The notes: generated from the sequence alone by a model not told the origin. DNA of 64,000 nucleotides from Muraenolepis orangiensis (GCA_027704905.1 CM051004.1:7047873-7111872); one strand, 5' to 3'. Counted from the first letter of the stretch, positions 13,040-24,539 are shown. Numbers and translations are program-made.

Positions 13040-13185
13040 ATTTTAACTACTTATTTTATCCCGAGGGAAATTAGTTCTCTGCATTTGACCCATCCTAGTG
13101 TTAGGAGCAGTGGGCAGCCATTAGTACAGCGCCCGGGGAGCAGTGTAGGGGGTGCCTTGCTCAAGGGCACTTAGGCAGTAACCTG
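13040..13185 (-). mobile_element. SINE 3' body, minus strand
   Basis: Reverse complement of the block at 9585-9730: CTGCATTTGACCCATCCTAG, AGCGCCCGGGGAGCAGTG and GCCTTGCTCAAGGGCAC. Confidence 0.75.
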
Positions 13186-13251
13186 GTGTTTCTACTAGGG
13201 TACTAGTGTCTTATTAAGTAGATTGTCTAAGTAGATTGTTAGGTAGATTTT

Positions 13252-13336
13252 GTTGAGTTAGATGAACAAAGCAGACGAGGCTTATTTATATAGAGGCCTT
13301 CAAGCAGATGCTTTGGTGACACACAATGACCTTTTT
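13252..13336 (-). repeat. Right arm of a widely spaced inverted repeat
   Basis: Reverse complement of 10779-10857, containing GCTTTGGTGACACACAATGA. The arms share more than 60 positions by eye. Confidence 0.7.
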
Positions 13337-13499
13337 GTTTAATCTAGAGGACAAGAGACATTAATTTACCTTATTGTACTTTAACCAGAACTAAATGTCC
13401 CTTACCTGAGCACTGGTTCAGTTCATGGAGACTTGTTAGGAATTAAATGCACTTTTGACTTCTGGTAACGAGGTCTGGTACCTATACCTTTGTACCTAT

Positions 13500-13547
13500 T
13501 GTAAGTCGCTTTGGATAAAAGCGTCTGCTAAATGACTGAAATGTAAT
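13500..13547 (+). repeat. Conserved teleost repeat tail
   Basis: Contains AAGTCGCTTTGGATAAAAGC and then GTCTGCTAAATGACTG. The same block occurs at 15153-15200, and a shortened reverse-orientation relative lies at 20032-20054. I know it as a very common tail of fish interspersed repeats, but I cannot name the family. Confidence 0.7.
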
Positions 13548-13725
13548 AACAGTCTCCTAATATAACTATAGGAGTAGGAGTATAACTACTCCTAAAAACA
13601 GGTATAAAATAACTTATAGAGTAGGTATGAGATATGTGCAGAATTATAGGTATACATATATATACAAAGGTAAGTATACGAGTATGAACAGGTAGAGAGC
13701 AGGGGTATGCAGTTGTATCAACAAG

Positions 13726-13830
13726 ATACATATATATACATGTATGTACAGCAGGTAGTGATATATACATATACATGTATGTACAGCAGGTAGTGATATA
13801 TACATATACATGTATACACAGCAGGTAGTG
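13726..13830. repeat. 35-bp AT-rich minisatellite
   Basis: Three units of about 35 bp. Each contains ATATACATGTATGTACAGCA or a close variant, followed by GGTAGTGA. Confidence 0.85.
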
Positions 13831-14559
13831 AGCAGGGGTGTGTAGTTATATCCAGTTGAAAGTCGATATATCTCTGGTAAGAATGTGCATGACTATCATA
13901 CAGGTATGTAAACAATAAATATATATATATCGTGAGACTAGATTTAGGATGTTGTAATATGATATGACTAATGGTAATATGATAAGTGTTCTCATGGTTT
14001 AAAAGAATGCATTACTTTCAAGTGATGTCATATTCTGTTCTGTTATTTGCATTTACCCACTTCTTTGTCATTATATCCACATTCATGATTATTATTTATC
14101 AAAAATCTCATTGTGTAAATATTTTTTGAAAGCAAACCTATTGTCAACCCTACTATAATGTTGCAATATCAATATCAAGGTATTTGATTATAAATAAATA
14201 TACCTTTGAATTTGCCCATATCGCCCAGCCCTAGTTGCTGCTATACTTTTATGTTAATCTTTCATATTTTCCTATTGCAAGCTAGGCCTATATTATATAT
14301 ATTATTTGATTGATGTTCTTGAGTTGAGTACTTTGAATTCATCATTTTCTCGTGTAGCTGGAATGATCATATTGGATAATTAACTCATTATTAAGAAACT
14401 GTTTTATTGTATGGAATAACCTTTTTGCGAAATACACTTATACTTAAAACGGGATACATTTAGTAGCAAAGTGAAATAGAGTACCCTTAACATATGAAGT
14501 CCTCTGATATATATAATTAACCATGGCAAGTACAGTAAAGCATTTACAATCTTCAAGAT

Positions 14560-15660
14560 TGACCGATATTCGCAAATACCACGCAACTAGCACGCAGGTC
14601 AAACGCAACTTGTAAGTTTTGAACGCAACTCAAACGCAACTCGTAAGTTCTGCACGCAACTCACACGCAACCCACACGCAACCCATAGGTCGAATAGGTT
14701 ACAAATTGACAGAATTGTTGATTTTGGTTGTGTTTGGTGCGTATACAAATATGTTTTACACACATAGGTTTCAGCATACGCTATGGTGTGAGGGCACTAT
14801 AAGTAAGCAGATTGCAATGGCATTGGGACGACCTATGGTTGAGGTTAAGAACAGCCAAGGGGATGTGAGGTCTACGTGATTTGCCAGGTATGCCATGACT
14901 ATAGCTCTCGATTCAGAAGGGCAATCATGAGCAAACCACATTCTCCAAACAGAAACATGATTTACAATATGCCATTATAGGATTACTGGGCCTACATTCA
15001 TATTAACAAGATGAATAACACCATTTCGTACTGCTAGGTGACCTAGCAGTACGAAATGGTGTTATTCATCTTGTTAATATGAATACTTGTGAACTATTTG
15101 TATGTTCGCGTACCTCAGTGTTATGCTATTGTCTGCTTCAACAAATGTACACCTTGTAAGTCGCTTTGGATAAAAGCGTCTGCCAAATGCCCTGAATGTA
15201 AAAAAGAATACATAAACTGATCAAAACCATGTCACTGTGTGCTTAATGGTGCCCTACCACCACAGCGTATGCTGAAACCTATGAGTTGCGTGTAAAAAAA
15301 AAAATAGTATAAAAAAAATAAGCACCAAACGCAACCAAAATCAACAATTTTGTCAATTTGTAACCTATTCGACCTATGGGTTTGGGTTGTGTGTGAGTTG
15401 CATGCAGAACTAACGAGTTGCGTTTGAGTTGCGTTCATAACTTACAAGTTGCGTTTGCAGAGAATTATTAAATTATATCAACATTTCCGAACTTACTCTG
15501 CGTGTGTCTGCGATCACCTGCGTGCTCGTTGCGTACTTCAAACCTATAACACCTATGAGTTGCGTGTGAGTTGCGTTCGGAACTTATGACCACTATTTTG
15601 TATTCGCAACCATACGCAACTGGTGATCGCTATGGTGTCAGGGCACCATTATCAGAAAAA
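14560..15660. mobile_element. Large fold-back (inverted-repeat) element with GCAACT-rich arms
   Basis: The left half (about 14580-14815) is rich in ACGCAACT steps and contains AGGTCGAATAGGTTACAAAT. The right half (about 15235-15460) contains its reverse complement, including TTGTAACCTATTCGACCTAT, with few mismatches over about 150 bp. Further GCAACT/AGTTGCG motifs extend right to about 15655. The centre holds an 89-bp perfect palindrome. There is no coding capacity. This is the structure of a non-autonomous fold-back DNA transposon; the superfamily is unknown and the ends are approximate. Confidence 0.65.
14996..15084. repeat. 89-bp perfect palindrome
   Basis: Two 44-bp arms (14996-15039 and 15041-15084) are exact reverse complements around a single G at 15040. 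The centre reads CTAGGTGACCTAG. Such a sequence would extrude as a hairpin and is normally unstable. Confidence 0.95.
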
Positions 15661-15868
15661 AGAACTACGAATGTCCAGCTAGAATAATTGGGAGGAATCA
15701 GTGTTGTTTAAAAATTGACATTATAAACGTATTCAATAATATTGTATTAAATAATATTATATAAACCGAATACTTATTGCAGCCCACCAAATGTGTCAAT
15801 CGACAGGCAAATAAATCTCTTGGGTTGTTTACAGTGATCTAAACTCTCAAGTCATGCTGACACGTCGT

Positions 15869-15870
15869 GG

Positions 15871-15906
<36 letters not shown>
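15869..15906. repeat. (TG)n microsatellite upstream of eef2
   Basis: A pure TG run of about 19 units, 240 bp upstream of the predicted eef2 start site. Confidence 0.95.
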
Positions 15907-15909
<3 letters not shown>

Positions 15910-16080
15910 TGTACGTATTCAATGACTGAGAGAAACGTACGTAACAAAACGTACGTATTCAATGTATGTCAACATATATATAAACATACTTATTGCAGCA
16001 ACCAAATACGTGTCAATTCCCAGGCGGCTTTGAGTTGTTCGCTGAGCTTCTTGTTCCGAGCTTCTTTTGAAGCAAGTCAT

Positions 16081-16152
16081 TCTGACGCAGCCACGCTCGC
16101 GCTCACGTCGCCGGTATATAAGCGCGTCGGTTGACGTCAGCTATCTCTTCCC
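16081..16152 (+). promoter_or_regulatory. eef2 core promoter: TATA box, CRE and TOP start site
   Basis: A TATA box (TATATAAG) lies at 16115-16122. A perfect palindromic CRE (TGACGTCA) is at 16132-16139. About 30 bp below the TATA box, from C16145, comes CTCTTCCC, a 5' terminal oligopyrimidine start as in other elongation-factor and ribosomal-protein genes. TOP mRNAs are held back or released by mTOR signalling through LARP1. A CRE between TATA and start site is unusual in position, so it may be coincidental. The start at 16145 is inferred from spacing and the TOP motif. Confidence 0.75.
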
Positions 16153-16231
16153 TGCCTATGCCCTCGTGAGGTGGGCAGCGTATAAACGGATTCTCCTTCT
16201 CAGCTGAGCGAATCCACAACCATCCGTCAAA

Positions 16232-19200
16232 ATGGTACGTTACAACTTTCATTTGATATACGCATTGGCTCCGTCCTGGGTATATACCACCGTGTCGGAC
16301 GCTTTTAACGTTATTTTTGGGGTGTTAAATGCGTCAAGGCTCCTTTTTGTTTCCGCTGTGATCACTACGCTTTTTTTTATTTTTATAAAATGGCCACCAT
16401 TTTGTAGTCTGGTTTTGTTGTACAAAACTAGAATTCCGAGTAGCCGTACGGTGTAACTGTGACATGACTGGGATTATATACTTGTAAGGCAACATACGCA
16501 TTGCTTAACGGCTGTACGTTAGAAAATGGGGCTTATTCGGTTAATGACTTGACTCGCCGGGTGCCCGTTTCTGTCTAGCCGCGTTTGTCGCAGCACAGCA
16601 TCTCAACTTTACACCGGTCGGGGAAACTGGACATTTGTGTTTTATTATTATTATCGCCATCATACCAACTGACTACACGGGGTTGACATGGTGGGCAAAC
16701 TGTTGTTGTTTTCCTTTTTGTGGGGCATGTTTGAGGTCTCAGAATCTGCTGGATGTAAGCTTTTTTGTTCGAAGTCTGTACACGTGGCCTATTCATGACG
16801 TCGTGCCGGTTCGGGTAGAGACCGGATGGCTACCCTCTCGCTCCCCCCACCACCATCATCGTTACTTGGCGTCGATCAGTCAGCAACTAGTTTCCTGAGT
16901 AGCCCGACTCTTCTGTTAACGTCGAAGAGTTTTAAGACGTTGTACATCATATTTAAGCTATACATTGCAAATGGCGAACGCCCTTTTTTTTTTTTAATAG
17001 GCCTGTGTCAACTGCGACTAAATGCGGATGCTGTGGATTGGCTTCAGTTTAGTAGTGGCTTCGGTTTAGTGGTGGCTTTTATTTTTGGTGCAATGAGAAC
17101 GCATGTGTTTAAACTGCGTTGTTGGCCTGCTGTAGATCTTGATCCTTCTAGAAGTGCTGCGTCAGTAATGCCCAAACGCAGACTTTTCATTATGTACGAC
17201 AGTAATCCTAAAGTAGAATGCAGGACATGCCCAAACTCGTAGAGACACACGGTCCAAATATCAACTAGAACTTCTTTTTGGAAAAACATGGTATGTACAC
17301 TTATACAAAAGTCAGTTTAACCAGGTTTTTTTAAATTGCAAGTGAGTTGCATCACACCGGCGGTCCGACACTGGCCATGCAGTTTATCTGCCAGCCACGA
17401 AACTTAATCGGATGTACCTCATTTTAGTCTTTGCGTCAATATGCAACAGCATAGGTTATATTTCACTATTTTGTTATATATTCTGATTCCCTGCTCACTT
17501 AACCAAAGTGCATATCAACATGTATTAAGATGTTGGGGGGGGGGGGGGAAATGACAGAATTTCGGCCGGTTAGTATGGATGACTCAATGAGTCACTACAT
17601 TTTAATTCTTGTCAATCACAAACCGGTTTTGTTTTTTTTATTTTTTTTTACAGGTGAACTTTACCGTAGACCAGATCCGTGGGATCATGGACAAAAAGCA
17701 AAACATCCGTAACATGTCCGTCATTGCCCACGTCGACCACGGAAAGTCGACCTTGACTGACTCGCTGGTGTCGAAAGCCGGTATCATCGCCTCGTCCCGT
17801 GCTGGGGAGACTCGTTTCACGGATACGCGCAAAGATGAACAGGAGCGCTGTATCACCATCAAGTCCACGTAAGTGTCCACCCTTACTACTAGCCATTGTG
17901 TTGTCAATTATTGTAACTGTTGGTAGGTTATTACAAAGCCTAATGCAAAGTTTGTGCTGTCTTCCAGCGCCATCTCTCTGTACTACGAGCTGTGCGAAAA
18001 CGATTTGGCCTTCATCAAGCAAGGCGCCAATGGCGCTGGCTTTTTGATCAATCTGATTGACTCCCCTGGCCACGTTGACTTCTCTTCTGAAGTGACTGCT
18101 GCTCTCCGTGTCACCGATGGCGCCTTGGTCGTGGTTGACTGTGTGTCTGGTAAGGGAAATGAGAATTCAAACTGCCAAGTATCATGTATATACATTTTGT
18201 AACCATCATTAAAACTTTTTGGTTGAAGGTGAGATTGTCGCAATGTCAGCTGTTATTGTAGCAATTATGCCCAGATCTGTGACTACATACGTTTTGACTG
18301 CAGGCGTGTTTCTTTTGTTGGTCCAGACAATGGTCTTACAAAAATGAATGGTCAAAGACTACTATTCATGTAAATCTGTGTCAATATGAGTAGTGCATGA
18401 TGATCAGCCAGCATTTGTTTGGAAGTATATGTATGTGGCTCTAATAATAAAATGACATTTCAACAGGTGTCTGTGTTCAGACTGAGACTGTGCTGCGGCA
18501 GGCCATTGCTGAGCGCATCAAGCCAGTGCTGATGATGAACAAGATGGACCGTGCTCTGCTGGAGCTGCAGCTGGAGCCAGAGAGACTCTACCAGACTTTC
18601 CAGCGTATCATTGAGTCTGTCAACGTCATCATCTCCACCTACGGAGAGGAGGATGGTGGCCCCATGGGCAACATCTTCGTGAGTTATAATCTTTTTGAGC
18701 CTTAACTCTAAAGGTTTTAGTAAGTTTTATTTTGTTTGAGTCTCATACATTTTAACTCAAACCCTCAGATTGATCCCGTGATCGGTACCGTTGGCTTCGG
18801 CTCAGGACTCCACGGTTGGGCGTTCACCCTCAAGCAGTTTGCTGAGATTTTCATCGGCAAGCTTGTTGCAAAGGTTGTCATGACTCCAGAAGAGCGATGC
18901 AAGAAGGTCGAGGACATGATGAAGAAACTGTGGGGCGATAGGTAAATGTTTGCTGCAAACACTCCTCTCGGAGTCTTTCTCACAGTTTGCTCTAATGGAA
19001 GCGTTAATTGATTGCACTATTCTTTAAAGGTTCTTTGACCCAGAGACCAACAAATTCCACAAGAGTTCTGTTGGACCCGGTGACAAGAAGCTCTCCCGTA
19101 CTTTTGTTCACCTAATCTTGGACCCAATCTACAAGGTGATTAGATTAATTGGTATGCATATTTGTGCTATAATTGTTTCGTGCGATTACACAAGTTCTGT

Positions 19201-22200
19201 TATGTAGTCCGTGTTGTAACTGAAATGCCTGCAAAGATGAGATAATCATTCTTCACTTTGACCTGATTGTAAAGTGACGACAACCTTGACTCTGAGCGTG
19301 GTACATTAATGTCCTTGATGTTCATTGATGCGACTCGTTTGTCAGGTTTGAAACATTGTGAACCTTTTCTTTCATAGATGTTTGACGCCATCATGGCCTT
19401 CAACAAGGACACAGTTGCAGCCATGTTGGAGAAGCTGGACATCAAGCTTGACGCTGAGGATAAGGAGAAAGAGGGCAAGCTTCTGCTGAAGGCTGTGATG
19501 CGTCGCTGGCTCCCAGCTGGCGATGCTCTGCTTCAGATGATCACCATGTACCTGCCTTCCCCCGTCACTGCCCAGAGGTACCGTTGTGAGCTGCTGTACG
19601 AAGGACCTGGAGATGATGAAGCTGCCATGGGTATTAACCGGTTTACTTTTAGATTTTTGATTGAGTTGATTTTTGGTCCAGAATTAGAGGGTAAAGTGGC
19701 CATTAGAGCTGGTTTTATAAGTTTGTAGCGGTCTTGACTCTAGACATTTTCTTCCCTTAGGCATCAAGAGCTGTGACTCCAACGCCCCCTTGATGATGTA
19801 CATTTCTAAGATGGTACCCACAACCGACAAGGGTCGCTTCTACGCTTTCGGGCGTGTCTTCTCTGGCACTGTCTCCACTGGCATGAAGGTGCGAATTATG
19901 GGACCCAACTTCACCCCTGGAAAGAAGGAAGATCTCTACACTAAACAGATCCAGAGGTTTGATTTTGTTTTTCTAGTCCATTGAAGTGGCTGTGTGTAAC
20001 ATTAAATTGTAAAGATGGCTGGGGAGTGCTACATTTACATTTAAGGCATTTGGCAGATTAATTGGTATGCATATTTGCGCTATTATTGTTGTGCGATTAC
20101 ACAAGTTCTATGTTGTGTAGTCCGTGTTGTAACGGAAATGCCTGCAAATGATGAGATAATCATTCTTCACTTTGACCTGATTGTAAAGTGACGACAACCT
20201 TGACTCTGAGCATGGTACATTAATGTCCTTGATTTTCATTGACTAATCGATTGCTAATTAGTCAAATGAGAACGGCGTAGTCTAAAATCTAATTGAATGC
20301 TCCTACGGAGGCATGCAGTCAAACTTTTATTCTCACGCATTTCACTCCCTCATTTGTTAAATAGACTTAAATAATGGCTGTACTTAAAATCTGTGGTATA
20401 TGATGGTCTTTTTAATTGCTTTTTCAGGACCATTCTCATGATGGGTCGTTATACTGAGCCTATTGAGGATGTGCCATGTGGTAACATCGTCGGGCTGGTT
20501 GGAGTGGATCAGTTCCTTGTCAAGACTGGAACCATCACCACCTACGAGCAGGCCCACAACATGAGGGTCATGAAGTTCAGTGTCTCTCCTGTGGTGAGAG
20601 TGGCTGTAGAGGCAAAGAACCCCTCTGATCTGCCCAAGCTTGTGGAGGGCCTTAAGCGCCTGGCCAAGTCTGACCCCATGGTGCAGTGTATCATTGAAGA
20701 GTCCGGAGAGCACATTGTCTGTGGAGCTGGAGAGCTGCATCTGGAGATCTGCCTGAAGGATCTGGAAGAGGATCATGCCTGTATTCCCCTCAAGGTAAAG
20801 TGGACTTGGATTGGATAAGTTTCCTATATTTTAATTTTATGCATTTAATGTGACTTCTTCATCAACTTTATTTTTTTCCTTATGCAGAAATCTGACCCTG
20901 TGGTGTCCTACAGAGAGACTGTCAGTGAGGAGTCCAACCAAATGTGTCTGTCCAAGTCACCTAACAAGCACAACCGTCTCTTCATGAAGTGTCGTCCCTT
21001 GTCTGATGGTCTGGCCGAGGACATCGAGAAGGGTGATGTGTCTGCCCGACAGGAGCTCAAGGCCCGTGCTCGTTTCCTGATCGATAAACATGAATGGGAC
21101 AGCACAGACGCCCGTAAGATCTGGTGCTTTGGACCCGACGGAACCGGCCCCAACATGCTGGTGGATGTAACCAAGGGAGTGCAGTACCTGAATGAGATCA
21201 AGGACAGTGTTGTGGCTGGCTTCCAGTGGGCCTCCAAGGAGGTGAGATTAGGTTTTAAAGACTGTTTGTGCTGCACATTATAAAACGATCTTGGTTACTT
21301 GGACCGCTCTACATATTAGATGGGTAATATTGCTGTTCTGCTTTCTACAGGGTGTCCTCTGTGAAGAGAACATGCGTGCCATCCGCTATGACGTCCATGA
21401 TGTCAGCCTGCATACCGACGCTATTCATCGTGGTGGTGGACAGATCATTCCCACAGCCCGCAGAGTGCTGTATGCCTGCCAGCTCACAGCTGAGCCCAGA
21501 CTCATGGAGCCTGTGTACCTTGTGGAGATCCAGGTATAGGCTCCTTAAATGTATTCATTGTACAAACCTTCAGCCTTTGTTACTAAATTGATGTTTGGCC
21601 ATTGTTGTAATTTGCATTGTCACACATGCAAAATGGACAGCTCATCCGTCTGAAACTGACATTTTGCCAGATGGGTTTTATTGCGTGGAGATGGATGATG
21701 TATCTTGGGTAAAGCCGGGTTGACAGTAAGACTGAACATTTAGGAGCCCATTTAAGTGAAATAAAATAGATCCCGTTGGCAGTGTTCACACAACACGATG
21801 GGTGTCTCACTTCACTCATTCCAATTGACACTGCAACTGCTTGCAAGATAACTAATATGGACCGGTGCGTAAAGCCATATGTGGCAACCGCAGCGGTAGA
21901 AACCAGGTGCTTATGCTAACGTTAAGCCAGGAGTTGGAAGCTGGTGATCCACCAGCTCATTTAAAAAAAAAATATATAAAATAGAGACTAAACTACAATG
22001 CTGCTCTTCTTGGCAACTGGTCAGCCGGTCCGTGTTAAACCCGGGAACTGGAGCACACTTGACGACCAGAGTGGCCTTTGTGAAAACCCAGAACGTGTTT
22101 GTGCTCATTACCGTATTGTCCTACTTTTTGCTTTGAGACAAACGAGAACACTTAAGGAATCCATGCTTGGTTGGTGAACCGATGCCCATCGTGTGTGTGC

Positions 22201-22685
22201 TAATGCTAAATGTGTCTTTGTTTCAGTGCCCAGAGGCTGTGGTTGGTGGCATCTATGGTGTGTTGAACAGAAGACGTGGCCATGTCTCCGAAGAGTCTCA
22301 AGTCATGGGAACCCCCATGTTCATTGTGAAGGCCTACCTGCCTGTAAACGAATCATTCGGTAGGTCACCTATTTTGCTTTTTAAAATTAAAGGAGACTAC
22401 TTTGAACACGTTTTATGCAACATTTACTTTGGCACGCATAATTCACCACAAGTCTGGTAGTAGTTGTTGACCTCCTGATGTTTCCCTCTAGGTTTCACAG
22501 CTGATCTGCGCTCCAACACCGGAGGCCAGGCCTTCCCGCAGTGCGTCTTTGACCATTGGCAGATTATGCCCGGTGACCCCAGCGATCCCACATGCAAGGT
22601 CTTCAACATCGTCACCGATATCCGCAAGCGCAAGGGAGTCAAAGAAAGCATCCCGGCCTTGGACAACTTCCTGGACAAAATGTAA
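16232..22685 (+). CDS. eef2: Elongation factor 2 (13 exons, complete)
   Basis: eEF2 is the cytosolic GTPase that drives ribosome translocation. Coding exons: 16232-16234, 17654-17868, 17968-18149, 18467-18678, 18769-18941, 19030-19135, 19378-19630, 19761-19956, 20428-20794, 20888-21241, 21351-21533, 22227-22359 and 22492-22685. They sum to 2,571 nt, or 856 residues plus TAA, against 858 in human (recalled); a two-residue gap falls in exon 5. Exon 1 codes only the initiator Met, as in mammalian EEF2, and exon 2 opens VNFTVDQIRG. All junctions are GT-AG and in phase. Visible motifs are AHVDHGKST (G1), DSPGH (G3), NKMD (G4), the eEF2-kinase site TRFTDTR (Thr57 counting Met) and the diphthamide loop HRGGGQIIPTARR. 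No stop or frameshift is seen. Whether this is eef2a or eef2b cannot be told here. Confidence 0.97.
17654..18678 (+). other. eef2: eef2 exons 2-4: GTPase domain core
   Basis: These exons hold the nucleotide-binding part. The P-loop AHVDHGKST is at residues 26-34, with switch I just after it. The inhibitory phosphorylation site lies in TRFTDTRKDEQ, in exon 2. DSPGHVDFSSE is in exon 3. NKMDRALLELQ in exon 4 sets guanine specificity. Intron 2 is only 99 nt, intron 3 317 nt. Confidence 0.95.
19227..19304 (+). ncRNA. snord37: C/D box snoRNA, SNORD37-like, copy 1 (eef2 intron 6)
   Basis: Boxes in order: a C-like box AAGATGA at 19234-19240 (one U lost relative to RUGAUGA), D' CTGA at 19263-19266, C' GTGACGA at 19274-19280 and D CTGA at 19292-19295. 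A short terminal stem is possible (GCCTGC with GCGTGGT). The guide just upstream of D', TTCTTCACTTTGAC, is complementary to the 28S rRNA stretch GUCAAAGUGAAGAA (recalled). The D+5 rule points to an A, fitting SNORD37, whose mammalian host gene is also EEF2. Because the C box is damaged, this copy may be weak or dead. Confidence 0.6.
20140..20218 (+). ncRNA. snord37: C/D box snoRNA, SNORD37-like, copy 2 (eef2 intron 8)
   Basis: Boxes: C ATGATGA at 20148-20154 (perfect), D' CTGA at 20177-20180, C' GTGACGA at 20188-20194 and D CTGA at 20206-20209. The terminal stem is GCCTGC with GCATGGT. The D' guide is identical to copy 1 and matches 28S rRNA GUCAAAGUGAAGAA, directing 2'-O-methylation of an A by the D+5 rule. 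Host, guide and box spacing agree with SNORD37. This is the better preserved copy. The whole surrounding block of about 188 bp (20055-20242) is a duplicate of 19142-19328. Confidence 0.8.
21351..21533 (+). other. eef2: eef2 exon 11: diphthamide loop of domain IV
   Basis: Encodes GVLCEENMRA through LVEIQ, with AIHRGGGQIIPTARR. The His of HRGGGQ is the residue converted to diphthamide, the target of ADP-ribosylating bacterial toxins. The exon is 61 codons, phase 0 at both ends. Confidence 0.95.
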
Positions 22686-22850
22686 ACGGACGCCACGATC
22701 TCATTCACGAACCCCTTCCATTGAGTTCCCTTCATGTTGGAGCAGGACTGTACAAATCATAATGAGCACTGTTTGCCAAATGGATTGAAATCATACAGAA
22801 AAAAAATGGTAAACCATAAATAAAAGACTAATAAAATATGTGTTGCAGTC
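22686..22850 (+). terminator. eef2 3' UTR with two polyadenylation signals
   Basis: After the TAA at 22683-22685, AATAAA occurs at 22819-22824 and again at 22830-22835. A GT-rich stretch follows from about 22837. Cleavage is expected at about 22840-22860, giving a short 3' UTR of roughly 160 nt, as is usual for translation-factor mRNAs. Confidence 0.8.
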
Positions 22851-24360
22851 CAGACTTTCTGTGATGGTAGGGGGTTGGACCAACAATTGAACTTCAAAGT
22901 TTAACATTTGCTGCTTATTTAGCCTCTTTAAGAGATTGTAATTCTAAGTTGACTAATTTGGGTCTCCATCCTTTTAAATTTGTACTTTAAATGGATGCAA
23001 TGTGAACCCATTGACTCGTAAGATTACCCAAGACTGGCAATAATCATTCTATCAAGTCTTAAGTTATTATTTTTGAAAGATGCAGTCTTGCATACACTGC
23101 AGTATAGTGGGTTTGCTTCGAGCCTATAGCCAGGACTTTTTCGGCGTAGTCTAAAACATCTTAATTTGGCTTTTCGGAGTTATGTAGTCGCACCCATGCA
23201 GCGTAGTTACTGCCAAGGTCTCTTGAGTTTGTAGTCTGGTAAAACCTGAAATTACAGAATATTTTAAACATGCCGGTAACAGGTTCAGTATCGAGGCGGG
23301 AGTCATTCAGCACCGCAGCCCGAGTGACCGGTCAACATTAACGGTTAACCATGCCTTGTGTTGGCCAAGTACACTGGCCGGTGTGTTCTTTCACGTTATG
23401 CAACATTAACTTTAGTAACCCATAGGTCTAGTGCCATGCCTCGTTGGTTACGTCCCGATCTATTTATTATGGCGAATATTCATGATAGTATAAGTATACT
23501 ATAAGGCCTAGCTAGGCCTAAATATAAACTGGTATTTGTGTCTTCGTGTCAGTATACTTATTAACGTAAGACTAATTCGGCCATTGGACAAACTTCAGTT
23601 GGACCATGACGCTATGTTCTAAGTAATAATGAATGTGGGCTTTCCTTAAGTTATGGTTTTGTTTTTTTGAGAGATTGTCAGGGCTCTAATGGGGAAAGGG
23701 TAGTGGTCTTTACGAGCTGTGGAACCCGGTCTACCTCGCCGTTTGTTTGTTTTAAGCCAATGTTGACATTGTCGGTAGTCACCATGTCTCCCTCTCTCCA
23801 TGGAAGACGTCTTCTTCCAGTAGACATATTGGATCGGTTGCCTCAGTGCGCATAAGCAATTCTGAGTAATCAAGCGTTAACGATTAGATCATAATAACAT
23901 TGCTCCTGGGTTTGGTTAAAGCGTGAACTAAATAGTATAATGTTTATTACGTTATGGTCTGAGATAAAGTTATGTCAATGCGTAGTGCTGTAGAACAATG
24001 GAAAGCCACGTATTGTGTCTCCTAACACATGGAGTACGTTAGAACCACTTTTTCGGTGTGTCTGTAAACACGTCGGATTTTACAATGAAAGCCTACACGA
24101 ATACTCAATTTTCACCACTATTCGACCCAATCCATTCACATTATTTAAGTTAATACAACAAAAGCCAATGACGCGAGTGGCATAACCGTAAGTAGCCTAC
24201 CTGTGATTAACATTACATTTAATTAAATGTATTGAATAGTGTTACGTTTCCTTAAGTAATTACCACAAAGCTGTGCGTCGACATCTATCTACACATCGAG
24301 CAGCTATTACAATCTTTTCTGCAACGAAATTAATAAAAAAAATGTGACTTGCGCTCAACG

Positions 24361-24361
<1 letters not shown>

Positions 24362-24428
<67 letters not shown>
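24362..24428. repeat. (TA)n microsatellite
   Basis: A pure TA run of about 33 units, expected to be easily melted and length-variable. Confidence 0.95.
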
Positions 24429-24431
<3 letters not shown>

Positions 24432-24539
24432 GTGCGTAAAAGTATCTGTCAATGCAATAAAATAAAAATAATGCCAATTACAACTCTTTCGATGTTAACT
24501 TGTTAAAGAGCGTACACTGTAAAAGTGGAACAACACCAA

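Larger units (their letters stand above)
12210..14540. other. Gene-free intergenic DNA with repeats
   Basis: No exon seen. It carries a minus-strand SINE tail, the right inverted-repeat arm, a conserved teleost repeat tail and AT-rich minisatellite DNA. Confidence 0.5.

Noticed and set aside
21690..21760. Possible second C/D snoRNA type in eef2 intron 11 (GGATGATGTATC ... ACTGAAC)
   Set aside because: Only one weak C-like and one CTGA motif, no terminal stem and no convincing guide.
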